This document shows positions 47,877-57,728 of a DNA stretch of 64,000 bases, piece after piece. Position 1 is the first letter of the stretch. Every line of letters begins with the position of its first letter. The notes under the pieces were generated by a model. That model searched no databases. It was not told the DNA's origin and saw only the letters and a program-made list of their open reading frames with translations. Both the position numbers and the translations under genes were made by a program. Origin of the DNA: Halopenitus malekzadehii (GTDB lineage Archaea > Halobacteriota > Halobacteria > Halobacteriales > Haloferacaceae); assembly GCF_900108505.1 (NCBI RefSeq), contig NZ_FNWU01000009.1, forward strand, positions 1 to 64,000, given 5' to 3'.

Positions 47877-49535
47877 ATGCCGACGGATCCAGACACGGGG
47901 TATGACCCATCGCTGGGTCGCAAGTTCGTGTTCGTTACTGGAGGTGTGATGTCCGGGTTAGGCAAGGGTATCACCGCCGCCAGCACCGGACGACTCCTCT
48001 CGAACGCGGGCTTCGACGTCACGGCGGTGAAGATCGACCCCTACCTGAACGTAGACGCGGGTACGATGAACCCCTACGAACACGGGGAAGTGTACGTGCT
48101 GAAGGACGGCGGCGAGGTCGACCTGGACCTGGGGAACTACGAGCGGTTCCTCGGGGTCGACATGACCTCCGACCACAACGTCACGACGGGCAAGACCTAC
48201 CAGCACGTCATCGAGAACGAGCGCGCCGGCGACTACCTGGGCAAGACGGTCCAGATCATCCCGCACGTCACCGACGACATCAAACGCCGCATCCGGGAGG
48301 CAGCCGAGGGCACCGACGTCTGCATCGTCGAGATCGGCGGCACCGTCGGGGACATCGAGTCGATGCCGTTCCTCGAGGCGCTCCGACAGTTCTCCCACGA
48401 GGAGGAGGACGACGACGTCCTCTTCACCCACGTCACGCTCGTTCCCTACTCGAAGAACGGCGAGCAGAAGACGAAGCCGACCCAACACTCCGTCAAGGAG
48501 CTCCGGTCGATCGGTCTCCAGCCGGACGTCCTCGTGGGGCGCTGTGAGGACCGGCTCGACCCCGACGTGAAGGAGAAGATCGCCCTGTTCTGTGACGTTC
48601 CGACCGACGCCGTCTTCTCGAACCCCGACGTCGAGGACGTCTATCACGTCCCGCTGATGGTCGAGGACGAGGGGCTCGACGAGTACGTGATGGACCAGCT
48701 CGGCCTGGCCGACGAGGCGCTTCCGGCCGCCGAGCGGTCGACGCGGTGGCGCGAACTCGTCACTCGGGACCGTGACCGCGAGATCGACGTCGCACTCGTC
48801 GGGAAGTACGCCCTCGAGGACGCGTACATGTCGATCCACGAGGCGCTCAAACACGCCGGCATCCACACCCAGACGGAGGTGAACGTGCTGTGGGTCGACG
48901 CCGACGAGATGGCGTCCGAACACGAGGAACGGCTCGCGGAGGCCGACGGAATCGTCGTGCCGGGCGGGTTCGGTTCCCGCGGTACCGACGGCAAGATCGA
49001 GGCGATCCGCTACGCCCGGACCAACGACGTTCCCTTCCTCGGGCTCTGTCTCGGCTTCCAGCTTGCGGTCGTCGAACACGCCCGCAACGTCCTCGGCCTC
49101 GAGGACGCTCACTCGGCCGAACTCGACCCCGAGACGTCCCATCCGGTCATCGACCTGCTGCCCGACCAGTACGAGACCGAGGACATGGGCGGCACGATGC
49201 GCCTGGGCGCCCACGAGACGGACATCGATCCCGGGACGCTGGCCGCCGACGTCTACGGCGCCAACTCCTGTACCGAGCGCCACCGTCACCGCTACGAGGT
49301 GAATCCCGAGTACATCGACCGACTCGAGTCCGACGATCTCCGGTTCTCCGGATACGCCGACAACCGGATGGAGATCCTCGAGCGTGAGGACCACTCCTTC
49401 TTCCTCGGGACGCAGTACCATCCCGAGTTCCGGTCCCGGCCGGACCGGGCGAGCCCGCCGTTCGTCTCCTTCGTGGAGACGATCCTGGACCGCGTGGAGG
49501 AACCGACCGACGAACGAAACGAGGTATCAGCATAA
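47877..49535 (+). CDS. pyrG: CTP synthase
   Basis: 552 aa. Synthase domain: [18 protein letters not shown] (P-loop), [27 protein letters not shown]-like [18 protein letters not shown]. Class I glutaminase: [21 protein letters not shown] (nucleophile Cys) and QYHPEF. Makes CTP from UTP and glutamine. Its TAA stop overlaps the ATG of guaA(B) by one base. Confidence 0.97.
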   Translation: MPTDPDTGYDPSLGRKFVFVTGGVMSGLGKGITAASTGRLLSNAGFDVTAVKIDPYLNVDAGTMNPYEHGEVYVLKDGGEVDLDLGNYERFLGVDMTSDHNVTTGKTYQHVIENERAGDYLGKTVQIIPHVTDDIKRRIREAAEGTDVCIVEIGGTVGDIESMPFLEALRQFSHEEEDDDVLFTHVTLVPYSKNGEQKTKPTQHSVKELRSIGLQPDVLVGRCEDRLDPDVKEKIALFCDVPTDAVFSNPDVEDVYHVPLMVEDEGLDEYVMDQLGLADEALPAAERSTRWRELVTRDRDREIDVALVGKYALEDAYMSIHEALKHAGIHTQTEVNVLWVDADEMASEHEERLAEADGIVVPGGFGSRGTDGKIEAIRYARTNDVPFLGLCLGFQLAVVEHARNVLGLEDAHSAELDPETSHPVIDLLPDQYETEDMGGTMRLGAHETDIDPGTLAADVYGANSCTERHRHRYEVNPEYIDRLESDDLRFSGYADNRMEILEREDHSFFLGTQYHPEFRSRPDRASPPFVSFVETILDRVEEPTDERNEVSA

Positions 49536-50452
49536 TGGTAGACACGGACACGTTCATTACGGACGCGGTAACGGAGATCGAACAACAGGTCGGCGACTCG
49601 AACGCGATCATCGCACTCTCGGGCGGCGTCGACTCCTCGGTCGCCGCCACGCTCGCCTACGAGGCGGTCGGCGACCAGCTCACGCCCGTCTACGTCGATA
49701 CCGGGCTGATGCGAAAGGGCGAGACCGCGGAGATCCGCGAGACGTTCTCCTTCATGGAGTCGCTGCGGGTCGTCGACGCCGCCGATCGGTACTTCGACCG
49801 GCTGGAAGGCGTCACCGACCCCGAAAAGAAACGCGAGGTCATCGGTGACCAGTTCATCCGCGAGTTCGAGCGCGAGGCCCGCGACGTCGACGCCGACGTG
49901 CTCGTCCAGGGCACCATCTATCCCGACCGGATCGAAAGCGAGGGCGGGATCAAATCCCACCATAACGTCGGCGGGCTCCCCGAGGTGATCGACTTCGAGA
50001 CGATCGTCGAGCCGGTTCGGGACCTCTACAAGGACGAGGTCCGCGAGGTCGCGCGAGCGCTCGGGCTCGAGGAGATCATCTCCGAGCGGATGCCGTTCCC
50101 CGGCCCCGGCCTCGCCGTTCGCGTCATCGGCGAGGTGACTCGCGAGAAGGCCGACGTGGCCCGCGAGGCCTGCCACGTCGTCGAGGACGAACTCGAGGAG
50201 TACGAGCCCTGGCAGGCGTTCGCCGCCGTGATCGGCAAGGGAACCGGCGTGAAGGGCGACAACCGCGTGCACGGCTGGATCGTCGCGGTTCGCTCCGTCG
50301 AGAGCCGGGACGGGATGACCGCCCGGGCCCAGGAGATCGACTGGAACACGCTCCAGCGCATCCAGAGCCGGATCACCGGGGAGAACGACGACGTCGCCCG
50401 CGTCGTCTACGACGTCACCCACAAACCGCCCGCGACGATCGAGTACGAGTGA
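49535..50452 (+). CDS. guaAB: GMP synthase ATP-pyrophosphatase subunit
   Basis: 305 aa. PP-loop SGGVDSS (29-35), [29 protein letters not shown] and a dimerisation domain with [18 protein letters not shown]. It aminates XMP using ammonia from a separate GuaAa glutaminase, which is not in the window. Co-transcribed with pyrG. Confidence 0.95.
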   Translation: MVDTDTFITDAVTEIEQQVGDSNAIIALSGGVDSSVAATLAYEAVGDQLTPVYVDTGLMRKGETAEIRETFSFMESLRVVDAADRYFDRLEGVTDPEKKREVIGDQFIREFEREARDVDADVLVQGTIYPDRIESEGGIKSHHNVGGLPEVIDFETIVEPVRDLYKDEVREVARALGLEEIISERMPFPGPGLAVRVIGEVTREKADVAREACHVVEDELEEYEPWQAFAAVIGKGTGVKGDNRVHGWIVAVRSVESRDGMTARAQEIDWNTLQRIQSRITGENDDVARVVYDVTHKPPATIEYE

Positions 50453-50454
50453 CG

Positions 50455-50805
50455 ATGGCGGAAGAACCCGTCCGCGCCGTCGTCGCTGGACCCGACGACC
50501 ACGATCTCGCCGGCGCGCTCGAGGCCGCTGGTGCCACGGTGTCCCGGATCGACGGCGTCGTCTCCGCGGCGACACTTCGGCAGGCCGGGATCGACGCGGC
50601 CGACCTCCTCGTGATCACCGACGTCGAGGAGGCGACCGGCATCCCGATCGCCAAGGAGGAGAACCCGGACGTCCGAACGGTGACCTACGCCGACCGGTCG
50701 CTGCCGGAGTTCGTCGCCGGCGTCGCGGATCTGGCCGTCGATCCCGCCCTGCTGGACGCCGAGGCGGTCGCTTCGGAGCTCGTCGAGACGTCCACTGTGG
50801 CCTGA
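50455..50805 (+). CDS. Conserved haloarchaeal protein (DUF7126-like)
   Basis: 116 aa. AVVAGPDDHDLAGALEAAGATVSRIDG then ADLLVITDVEEATGIPIAKEENPDV: a Rossmann-like small domain. It follows guaA(B) by two bases and is often labelled CTP synthetase by transfer, which the sequence does not support. Perhaps a regulatory or structural partner in nucleotide synthesis. Confidence 0.65.
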   Translation: MAEEPVRAVVAGPDDHDLAGALEAAGATVSRIDGVVSAATLRQAGIDAADLLVITDVEEATGIPIAKEENPDVRTVTYADRSLPEFVAGVADLAVDPALLDAEAVASELVETSTVA

Positions 50806-50878
50806 CTCCCGTTTCGTCCGTTTCGTTCCGTTCCGGTCCGTACCGATCTGGTCCGCTTCTTCGCTTCCTCTCGCTTCC

Positions 50879-51478
50879 TCACTCGCCGTCGCCGTTCATA
50901 CCGGCGTGGTCGGCAGAACCGACGCCGATCACTGCGAGCGCGCCGTCGACGTCCCCGTCGAACCCTGCGAGGAGCTCGTGGGCCCGATCGCGTGTGTCCG
51001 GCGTCACGGCGACGTGGACCATCCCCTCGCCGGGCTGGCCGTAGACGACGCTGCTCCCGAGGGGGGCGGCCAGGATCGCGGGAATGGCGGCCAGGTCCTC
51101 CTCGCCGGTCACCTCGATCACGGTCGCTTCCGGGGTCTCGATCGCCTCCCGAAGGGCGACCAGCAGCTCCCGGGAGAGCTCGCCGGCGGGGTTCTCTACG
51201 GCGAGCCGTGACTCGCCGGCGTCGGCGAGCGCGCGGCGGATCTCGGCGGCGACCGCCTCGCGTTCGGTCTTGCCGTCGAGCAGCGCCACGTTGGGGTCGG
51301 TCCCAGCCTCACGGAGGTGGTACGTGACGACGTCGCCGACGGCGATGAGGGGTGCAGCCGGCGCGTCGTGGTCGGCGCGCGTGCGGGTGACTCGGTCGAG
51401 CAGCTCGTCGGTGTCCGTCGTGACGGGACCCATCGGCTCCTTGAACTCCGACCGGAGATCGGCAGGAAGAGTCAGCAT
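50879..51478 (-). CDS. GTP-dependent dephospho-CoA kinase
   Basis: 199 aa, DUF359 family. LIAVGDVVTYHL, VALLDGKTERE, VENPAGELSRELL and VTGEEDLAAIPAILAAPLGSSVVYGQPGEGMV are the family blocks. It phosphorylates dephospho-CoA with GTP, the final step of archaeal CoA synthesis. Last gene of the aIF2-gamma/Rpo7/Spt4 operon. Confidence 0.9.
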   Translation of the reverse strand: MLTLPADLRSEFKEPMGPVTTDTDELLDRVTRTRADHDAPAAPLIAVGDVVTYHLREAGTDPNVALLDGKTEREAVAAEIRRALADAGESRLAVENPAGELSRELLVALREAIETPEATVIEVTGEEDLAAIPAILAAPLGSSVVYGQPGEGMVHVAVTPDTRDRAHELLAGFDGDVDGALAVIGVGSADHAGMNGDGE

Positions 51479-51508
51479 TCGTGGATGTCGGGTCGGGTCA
51501 CGGCAAGC

Positions 51509-51706
51509 CTATCGGACCTTCAGCGCGTAGGAGCCGGGCTCGGTGACGTTCATCTCGTCGGCGATCCGGCTCGATTCGGGGTGCGTGATGATGACGTAGC
51601 CGGCCCAGTCCTCGGTCAGCGAGGAGGACCCGCACAGGTCACAGGTCTGTGAATCCGGATCGTTCACGTGGTGACACTCCCGACAGGCGAGTCGGTCCTC
51701 GGCCAT
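51509..51706 (-). CDS. spt4: Transcription elongation factor Spt4 (RpoE2)
   Basis: 65 aa. CRECHHVNDPDSQTCDLCGSSSLTEDWAGYVII: four-Cys zinc ribbon and the Spt5-contacting strand. Binds Spt5 and clamps RNA polymerase. TGATG overlap with rpo7. Confidence 0.93.
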   Translation of the reverse strand: MAEDRLACRECHHVNDPDSQTCDLCGSSSLTEDWAGYVIITHPESSRIADEMNVTEPGSYALKVR

Positions 51707-52290
51707 CAGTTCGCCTCCTCGACGCTCTCGCCCTGCTGCTCACGACGCCGTTGCTCGGACTCGAGCCACTCGTGTTTGCCGAGTCCGGGCTGTTTGGCCG
51801 TGAGCCCGATCTTCGAGTCCCGCGGGTTGCGTTCGTCGATGCTCTTGGTCACGATGCGGGCCCGGACGGCGTCGTCGACGCCGAGCGTCTTGTCCGAATC
51901 CGAGGAGGCGAGCTGCTGGTTCGCCCCGTCGAAGGTCAGATACTCGTCGGTGATCTGGGAGACGTGCAGCAGGCCGTCGACCGGACCGATTCCGACGAAG
52001 GCCCCGAACTCCACGGTCTCGACGACGGTGCCGTCGATGACCTCCTGCATATCGGGGTCGTAGGTGAGCGCGTCGAACTCGGCCTCGTAGTAGACGCCGG
52101 GCCGGTTCGGCAACACCGCTCCCTCGCCGATGTCGTGGACATCGATGACGCTGACGACGCTGCCGACGTCCTCGTCCATCCGCCCCTCCAGTTTGTCCTG
52201 TAGCAGGGCTTTCACCCGTTCGTTCGAGACGTCCGCCAGATGTTTCGGCGGCACTTCGACCGTGTCTGTGAGTCGTACTCGCTTGTACAT
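51706..52290 (-). CDS. rpo7: RNA polymerase subunit Rpo7 (RpoE1)
   Basis: 194 aa. N-terminal MYKRVRLTDTVEVPP domain, then an S1 domain with GTVVETVEFGAFVGIGPVDGLLHVSQI. Forms the stalk with Rpo4, binds RNA as it leaves the polymerase. Confidence 0.95.
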   Translation of the reverse strand: MYKRVRLTDTVEVPPKHLADVSNERVKALLQDKLEGRMDEDVGSVVSVIDVHDIGEGAVLPNRPGVYYEAEFDALTYDPDMQEVIDGTVVETVEFGAFVGIGPVDGLLHVSQITDEYLTFDGANQQLASSDSDKTLGVDDAVRARIVTKSIDERNPRDSKIGLTAKQPGLGKHEWLESEQRRREQQGESVEEAN

Positions 52291-52298
52291 GCGTGCGC

Positions 52299-52835
52299 TT
52301 ATGGTTCCGTTATCGCCAGTGCGTTCCGCCCCCGTAATCCGATTACTGGTACGTTCCGCGCCAGGATCCGGTTCTTGAGGGGGCGATCGTTGGTGACGAC
52401 GTACGCGACCGCGCCCGCCTCGGCGAGCGCGACCAGCACGTCGTCCGCGTACTCGTTCGTCGATCCGCTTCCGCCCGCGTCGTCGTCGCCGGCCGTCGAT
52501 CCGTTCTCGTTCGTTCCGTCAGTCTTCGCCGTTTCACCGACCGCGTCGACCGTCTCCACACGATCGGCCAGGTCGCGGCCGACACCTGCGGCGACCGCCT
52601 CATACCCGTTCCCGTCCGCGAGCCGATCGAGTTCGACCCGGACCGCGTGGGGAACGACGGCGCGGTACGTTCCGAGGAGCCGGTCAAGCTCCTCGAACAG
52701 ACGGACGTCCGCCTCCACCGGAGCCATCAGGGCGCTCGTGTCGATGGCGACGACGGGGCGTCGTGACGATTCCGGATCGGCGGTCGCCGTCGATCCGCAC
52801 TCGGGCGACTGCTCCGGTGGAGTGTGCTCGGCCAC
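52299..52835 (-). CDS. PIN-domain protein (Fcf1/Utp24-like)
   Basis: 178 aa from GTG 52835. AIDTSALMAPVE (first Asp), a middle Glu (RVELDRLA), and EYADDVLVALAEAGAVAYVVTNDRPLKNRIL give the PIN acidic triad. The acidic insert (GSTAGDDDAGGSGST) is haloarchaeal. Between aIF2-gamma and rpo7 it fits a role in rRNA processing. Confidence 0.82.
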   Translation of the reverse strand: MAEHTPPEQSPECGSTATADPESSRRPVVAIDTSALMAPVEADVRLFEELDRLLGTYRAVVPHAVRVELDRLADGNGYEAVAAGVGRDLADRVETVDAVGETAKTDGTNENGSTAGDDDAGGSGSTNEYADDVLVALAEAGAVAYVVTNDRPLKNRILARNVPVIGLRGRNALAITEP

Positions 52836-52836
52836 G

Positions 52837-54060
52837 TCACTTCAGCGTTCCGACACCGATGAGCCGCCAGCGAGCGCCCACGCGGCGGTTGATGGCGATG
52901 CGGACGCCCTCGGCCGCACAGACCGGTCGCTTGAGGTTCACCTCACACTCGCCCTCCCGGGCGCTGGTGACGGCGCCGACAGTCGTGGCCGTCCCGACGG
53001 TGAGCATCAGCGGCTCGCCGGTGGAGATCTCCTCGACTTCGCCCTCGCCGACGATCCGGTCGAGGAGGTCGACGTCCATCTCGAAGGCGTGGCGCGTCGG
53101 CGGCAGCGTGCCGGGCTCGCCGGCGACCTGGCCGGCCAACGCGTCGCCCTTGGTGAGACTCGGGTCGAGGCCGGTGCCCACGCCGAGCAGCCCGCCCGGC
53201 GTGGCGACGTCGGCCTGGTCGTCGCCGGCCTGTAGCGACCGGACCGTCGTCGAGAGGGGCTGCCACTCGGTCTGGCCGCCCTCCTCGACCTCCCGACCGG
53301 GCCGGATCTCGATCTCGTCGTCGACGGACAGCTCGCCTCGGACGAGCGACCCGCCGATGACGCCGCCGGTCAGGTCCTCGAAGGTGGTCCCGGGACGGTT
53401 GGTGTCGAACGAGCGGGCGACGAACAGCTCCGATGGCGCGTCGGGGTCCCGGTCCGGCGTCGGGATCTCCTCCTCGATCGCCTGGATGAGCAGGTCGAGG
53501 TTGACTTCCTGTTGGGCCGAGACGGGGACGATCGGTGCGTCCTCAGCGACGGTTCCCTCGACGAACTCCTGGATCTGCTCGTAGTTTTCGACCGCCCGGT
53601 CGCGGTCGACGAGGTCGACCTTGTTCTGGGCGATCACGACGTTGTCGATCCCGATGATGTCAAGCGCCATCAGGTGCTCTTCGGTCTGTGCCTGCGGCAC
53701 GTCCTCTGTCGCGCTGACGACGAGGACGGCGCCGTCCATGATCGCGGCCCCTGACAGCATCGTCGCCATCAGGGTCTCGTGGCCGGGCGCGTCGACGAAC
53801 GAGACGGTCCGCAGGGGCTCGCTTTCGGAGCCGTCCGGACACTCCTCCTCGACGGTATACCGCTCCGGCTCCTCGAGGCCGGTGCACTCGCGGAACGTCG
53901 CGTCCGCGTAGCCCAACCGGATGGAGATCCCGCGCTTCATCTCCTCCGAGTGCTGGTCGGTCCACGAGCCAGACAACGCCTGAACGAGCGTCGTCTTCCC
54001 GTGGTCGACGTGGCCGACGAGTCCGATGTTCACCTCCGGTCGTGTATGGTCTTGTGTCAC
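52837..54060 (-). CDS. eif2g: Translation initiation factor aIF2 gamma subunit
   Basis: 407 aa. [10 protein letters not shown] (G1), DAPGHE (G3), NKVD (G4) and SAQ (G5); a Cys-containing insert ([19 protein letters not shown]) is the zinc-knuckle region with two visible cysteines. It carries Met-tRNAi to the small subunit. GTG 54060 is chosen because AAGGAGGT lies six bases upstream, an unusually strong ribosome-binding site. Confidence 0.95.
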   Translation of the reverse strand: MTQDHTRPEVNIGLVGHVDHGKTTLVQALSGSWTDQHSEEMKRGISIRLGYADATFRECTGLEEPERYTVEEECPDGSESEPLRTVSFVDAPGHETLMATMLSGAAIMDGAVLVVSATEDVPQAQTEEHLMALDIIGIDNVVIAQNKVDLVDRDRAVENYEQIQEFVEGTVAEDAPIVPVSAQQEVNLDLLIQAIEEEIPTPDRDPDAPSELFVARSFDTNRPGTTFEDLTGGVIGGSLVRGELSVDDEIEIRPGREVEEGGQTEWQPLSTTVRSLQAGDDQADVATPGGLLGVGTGLDPSLTKGDALAGQVAGEPGTLPPTRHAFEMDVDLLDRIVGEGEVEEISTGEPLMLTVGTATTVGAVTSAREGECEVNLKRPVCAAEGVRIAINRRVGARWRLIGVGTLK

Positions 54061-54065
54061 CGTGA

Positions 54066-54073
54066 ACCTCCTT
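54066..54073 (-). promoter_or_regulatory. Strong Shine-Dalgarno for aIF2-gamma
   Basis: AAGGAGGT on the minus strand, five bases before GTG 54060. Most genes here have none, so it settles the GTG start. Confidence 0.8.
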
Positions 54074-54233
54074 GAAGCAATCTTGTCCGAGATTCGCTCC
54101 GTGCGAGTGATAAAGGTGCTGTTCTCGGGTCGGGACCGGGGATCGGTGTCACCCGACGGTGCGACGATCGATGTCGGCGACGTCGCCTCGGTCGGGGATC
54201 CGAACGAGGTCTCACCCGGAGTCCGGACGGACC

Positions 54234-54674
54234 TCACTCGGTCGCACGTCGCAGCTGATCGCGGTAGATCCGCCCGAATGCGTTCCGACGGAGGGTCCCG
54301 ATCGCGGCCGCCTCCTCCTCGTGAAACGTCGCGGCGACGACCGACTCCGCGAACGGCGCGGCGTGCCAGACGATCCGATCGACGTGTTCGGAGCCGAGCA
54401 GCTCGACGTCCTCGGAGGCATACCGGTCGGTGTCGGCGAGCCACTCGTCGAACGCGTCACGATCGGCCACGTGAACCTCGAGCAGGGAGGCGAAGAGGGC
54501 GTCGCGGGCGGTCTCGACGACCTCGCCGGTGACGCGTTCGTCGTACTCGGCGGCGTCGAACGACATCGACTTCGCTGTCTCCCGAACGACCACCTGTGCC
54601 GCCGGGCCGGCCTCCTCGTAGTGATCCCGCGCCGCCGCGATCGTCTCGGGAGCGATCAGTCCTCGTGTCTCCAT
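54234..54674 (-). CDS. Conserved haloarchaeal protein (DUF5809-like)
   Basis: 146 aa, alpha-helical and charged: [49 protein letters not shown] and [14 protein letters not shown]. Domain of unknown function; next to the DUF5810-like gene as in other haloarchaea (from memory). Confidence 0.7.
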   Translation of the reverse strand: METRGLIAPETIAAARDHYEEAGPAAQVVVRETAKSMSFDAAEYDERVTGEVVETARDALFASLLEVHVADRDAFDEWLADTDRYASEDVELLGSEHVDRIVWHAAPFAESVVAATFHEEEAAAIGTLRRNAFGRIYRDQLRRATE

Positions 54675-54721
54675 ACCGCCGCATACGCGCAGCGATTGAA
54701 AAGGGCGTTCGGTTCGTGGCG

Positions 54722-55192
54722 TTACGATCCGGCCCCGGCGTCGAATTCGTCGTTGTTTACGTTACCGTCGCCTCCGTCGCCGTCCTCGTCGTCCGTCATC
54801 ATTCGGCGGGTCAGACCCCGTGCCTCCTCGAGCACCGCCCGCGTCTCGTCGTCGATGGGACCCTGGTCCGAGCCGGCCACGTTCGTGTGCGTGTGATCGT
54901 GGCCCGCGTGGTCGTGCGTGTTCCCGTCGGTTCCTGGCCCGCCTCCATCCACATCCGGGCGACCGCGGTCGTGGACGGTGTCCTCGAAGACCTCGTGGTA
55001 CTCGGCGTCGTCGGCGTACTCGGTGACCTCGGCGGCGAGCGCCTCGGGCTCACGGCCAGCCCACTCGGGCGCGTGCTCGTCGAGCCACGCCTCGTGGTCG
55101 CCGCCGTGCAACATCGCAGTGAACGCGAGGTGGTGTGCAAGGTGCTCGCCGTCGCGCTGTGGCGTTTCACAGACCGGGCACGCGTATCCCAT
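54722..55192 (-). CDS. C2H2-like zinc protein (DUF5810-like)
   Basis: 156 aa from ATG 55192. CPVCETPQRDGEHLAHHLAFTAMLHG is a CxxC...H zinc finger; a central His/Asp-rich stretch (HDHAGHDHTHT) may bind metals. C-terminus is acidic. Likely operonic with the DUF5809-like gene. Confidence 0.72.
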   Translation of the reverse strand: MGYACPVCETPQRDGEHLAHHLAFTAMLHGGDHEAWLDEHAPEWAGREPEALAAEVTEYADDAEYHEVFEDTVHDRGRPDVDGGGPGTDGNTHDHAGHDHTHTNVAGSDQGPIDDETRAVLEEARGLTRRMMTDDEDGDGGDGNVNNDEFDAGAGS

Positions 55193-55257
55193 ATGGGGAC
55201 TACTCGGCGAGAGAACGGCTTGAAAGCGTCGCTGCGGAGTCGACCGTGCCGGCGTGG

Positions 55258-55512
55258 CTAGACCGAGGGACCGCCGTCCGGCGTCGACTCGATCACGTCC
55301 GTTCCCTCGTCGGTCAGCCGGTAGATGACCTCGCCGCTCACGGGTTCGACGAGCCCCGTGTCCGCCAGTGTCTCGAGCCGTCGTTCGACGTGGGCGACGT
55401 GCAGCCCTGTGTTCCCGGCGATGAGCGCCGGATAGTCGGCGCCGCACTCCTGGAGGTACGACAACACCCGCTCGTCGGTTCGATCGAGATCGGCACACCG
55501 GCTTGCGGCCAT
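55258..55512 (-). CDS. Winged helix-turn-helix protein
   Basis: 84 aa. DRTDERVLSYLQECGADYPALIAGNTGLHVAHVERRLETLADTGLVEPV is a MarR/DUF2250-like wHTH. Start fixed by an AT-rich promoter 22-36 nt upstream. Confidence 0.8.
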   Translation of the reverse strand: MAASRCADLDRTDERVLSYLQECGADYPALIAGNTGLHVAHVERRLETLADTGLVEPVSGEVIYRLTDEGTDVIESTPDGGPSV

Positions 55513-55533
55513 ATGTGGTACTCGTTAGCATAC

Positions 55534-55548
55534 CTTAAATATTTATTG
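55534..55548 (-). promoter_or_regulatory. Promoter of the wHTH gene at 55512
   Basis: Minus strand AATAAATATTTAAGG, 22-36 nt before ATG 55512, the clearest TATA element in this region. Confidence 0.65.
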
Positions 55549-55653
55549 GGACCTAAAGGACACGATTTGTCTCCCGAGGGTCTCGTATCAAGCCGTGTCG
55601 TACTCCATCCCGTCCTCCATCGAGTGACCCCGTCCGGATGACCACCCATCGGT

Positions 55654-55998
55654 TCATCCGTACCAGTCGTCATCGAACCGATCCCCGAGCGCCTCGACCC
55701 CGATACACGCGGCGGTTGCGGCGGTTGCGGCGGTTGCGGCGGTTGCGGCGTCGAGCCGATCGTCCTCGGCGATCGCCCAGTAGGGCTCCTTGTGCCGAAC
55801 CAGGCCGGCGTTTTCAAGTCGCTGCAGCGTCGGCCCGACGCTCCCCCGTGGAAGGTCCGTGGCCTCCCCGAGTTCGGCAGGGGTGAACCCGATCCCGCGG
55901 TGCTTGTGGAGGAACGCGACGAGCCGTCGGGCGTTGGTCCCCTCCGAGAGGTCGAGTCGTCCTTCGCTTTCGGCGTGTGTCTCGAAGTCGACCGGCAG
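55654..55998 (-). CDS. MarR-like winged helix regulator, apparent CTG start
   Basis: 114 codons open in the same frame as cofH, starting directly after the cofH TGA. FETHAESEGRLDLSEGTNARRLVAFLHKH and ELGEATDLPRGSVGPTLQRLENAGLV are a typical haloarchaeal wHTH. No ATG, GTG or TTG exists in the N-terminal part: the first codon is CTG and gives LPVDFETH, where relatives start MPIEFE. Either CTG is used, or the gene lost its start, or it is made by reinitiation or stop readthrough from cofH. Four 9-bp repeats encode ATA triplets near the C-terminus. Confidence 0.6.
   Translation of the reverse strand: MPVDFETHAESEGRLDLSEGTNARRLVAFLHKHRGIGFTPAELGEATDLPRGSVGPTLQRLENAGLVRHKEPYWAIAEDDRLDAATAATAATAATAACIGVEALGDRFDDDWYG
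55711..55746 (+). repeat. Four perfect 9-bp repeats (GGCGGTTGC)
   Basis: They encode (Ala-Thr-Ala)n on the minus strand in the linker of the wHTH protein. Length change by 9 bp would keep the frame. Confidence 0.9.
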
Positions 55999-57402
55999 TC
56001 AATCGTCCGCAGGTGCGGGACTGCTCCCATCAGGGTTGCCGGCGTCGTCGAGCATCGGGGTGCCGTCCGCACGCGGGCCGATCGTCGGGCCGAAGGGCTT
56101 CGCGTCCGGGTCGTGGGGGTCGATCCGGCGGCGCGTCCGGTAGTCGGTCGAGCGCTCGACGGGGACGCGGCCGATCGCGTCGATCATCTCGACGTAGTCG
56201 GCGACACTGCGGAACTGGCCGAACTCGCCGCCGGCGCGGGCGGTGATCTCCTCGGAGAGGATCGTCCCCATGAAGTCGTCGGCGCCGCAGTTGAGGAGTT
56301 TGAGTCCCTTCTCGTTGCCGTATTTGACCCAGGAGGATTGAACGTGGTCGATGTTGTCCAGAAAGAGTCGGGAAACGGCGATCAACAGCTCGTCCTCGGC
56401 GTCGCTGGCGCCGGAGTCGACGACGCCGTGTTCGGCGAGGGGCGTGTTCTCGTGGATGAACGACAGCGGAACGAACTCCCGGATGCCGCCGGTCCGGTCC
56501 TGCAGGTCGCGGACGACCTTCAGGTGTTCGACGCGGTGGGCCGCGTTCTCGACGTGGCCGTACATGATCGTCGCGGTCGTATCGAGGCCGGCGGCCATGG
56601 CGCCCTCCATCGCTGCGACCCAGTCGTCGGTCCGGATCTTGCCCGGACAGATGACGTCCCGGACCTCGTCGACGAGGATCTCCGCGGCGGTGCCCGGCGC
56701 GCTGTCGAGACCCGCATCGGCAAGCTCGCGATAGACGTCCTCGTAGCTCCAGTCGGTGCCACGTTTGGCGTGGGCCGCCTCCTCGGGGGTTATCGAGTGG
56801 AGATGGACGTCGCCGACCGACATCGCCGTTAGCTGCTCGCGGTAGGTTCCGGGGTCGGTGGCGTAGGCCGCGGGCGGTTTGTAGTTCACCTCGCGTGCGG
56901 GGTCGTCGTGCGCGCGAAGGATCTCGTGGTGCTCCGTGTTCAGCGCAAAGGCGGGATGGAGTCCCGAGACGGAGGTCACCTCGGAGATACCCATCTCGAG
57001 GGCCTCGGCGACGATCTCGCGGGACTCGGCCGGGGTCTTGGTGAACCCCGGGTGGTCGATCCCGCTGTCGGCCTCGAAGGCGTGGGCGGTGTCCTTGAAG
57101 TTGCAGAACAGACACCCCGTGTTGCACGCGGTCGTGACGTTGTTGTTGAGGTTGGCGACGAAGGTGACCTCCTCGCCGACGACCTCGGCACGCCGCCGGT
57201 CGGCAGCCTCGAGGACGGCCTCCTTGCGCGCCGGGTCGATCCCCTCGCGGTCCGTGCCCGTCGTGATGAGTTCGATCCCGTCGGCGACCGAGAGCCGGCG
57301 GCCGTCGCGGGCGTTCGCGAGCGCGTTCTCGAAGGACTGGTCCGTCTCCGGGACGTGCTCGTAGTCGATCGCCTCCGGGTCCACCTCGCTCGCCGACGTC
57401 AT
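55999..57402 (-). CDS. cofH: FO synthase subunit 2 (CofH)
   Basis: 467 aa radical SAM enzyme. C93-x3-C97-x2-C100 (TACNTGCLFCNF) binds the [4Fe-4S]/SAM, then SGLHPAFALNTEHHEIL and ATIMYGHVENAAHRVEHL. With CofG it forms the deazaflavin FO of coenzyme F420; cofG is not in the window. The C-terminal 50 residues are a haloarchaeal extension ending GSSPAPADD. Confidence 0.93.
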   Translation of the reverse strand: MTSASEVDPEAIDYEHVPETDQSFENALANARDGRRLSVADGIELITTGTDREGIDPARKEAVLEAADRRRAEVVGEEVTFVANLNNNVTTACNTGCLFCNFKDTAHAFEADSGIDHPGFTKTPAESREIVAEALEMGISEVTSVSGLHPAFALNTEHHEILRAHDDPAREVNYKPPAAYATDPGTYREQLTAMSVGDVHLHSITPEEAAHAKRGTDWSYEDVYRELADAGLDSAPGTAAEILVDEVRDVICPGKIRTDDWVAAMEGAMAAGLDTTATIMYGHVENAAHRVEHLKVVRDLQDRTGGIREFVPLSFIHENTPLAEHGVVDSGASDAEDELLIAVSRLFLDNIDHVQSSWVKYGNEKGLKLLNCGADDFMGTILSEEITARAGGEFGQFRSVADYVEMIDAIGRVPVERSTDYRTRRRIDPHDPDAKPFGPTIGPRADGTPMLDDAGNPDGSSPAPADD

Positions 57403-57728
57403 TACGCTCCCCTCGTCGGTCCACCCTCAAAAAGGACCGGGCAGCGGCCATCCACCGGGTGCGGATCCGACCGCCGATGGGTCGGGAGGCGTTTCGGAGG
57501 TGATCGCCGGTCGTCCGGCGTGAATTCGGACATCGTTCAACGAGGAACCAACGGATTGATGTGTATCCCTGATGGAATGTAACTGAGTAGTTAGTCAACC
57601 GACGATCGAGGCCTCGATCGCCGACCGCCGATCGGGAGGGCGGGTCGGCGTTTCCCCCTCGAGTGCGTGCGGCTCCCTCCCCCAGTCAGCACACAGATGA
57701 TATCCGACCCACCCTCCGGTGTTCGAGA
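57403..57728. other. Divergent intergenic region
   Basis: 326 bp between cofH and the S-layer-domain gene. A CTTTTTGA stretch on the minus strand (57428-57436) is a possible cofH promoter. Nothing else is recognised; the right half has no clear TATA for the next gene. Confidence 0.4.

Noticed and set aside
50455-50805. Calling the gene after guaA(B) a CTP synthetase
   Set aside because: A 116-aa Rossmann-like protein cannot be CTP synthase; the true pyrG is two genes upstream.
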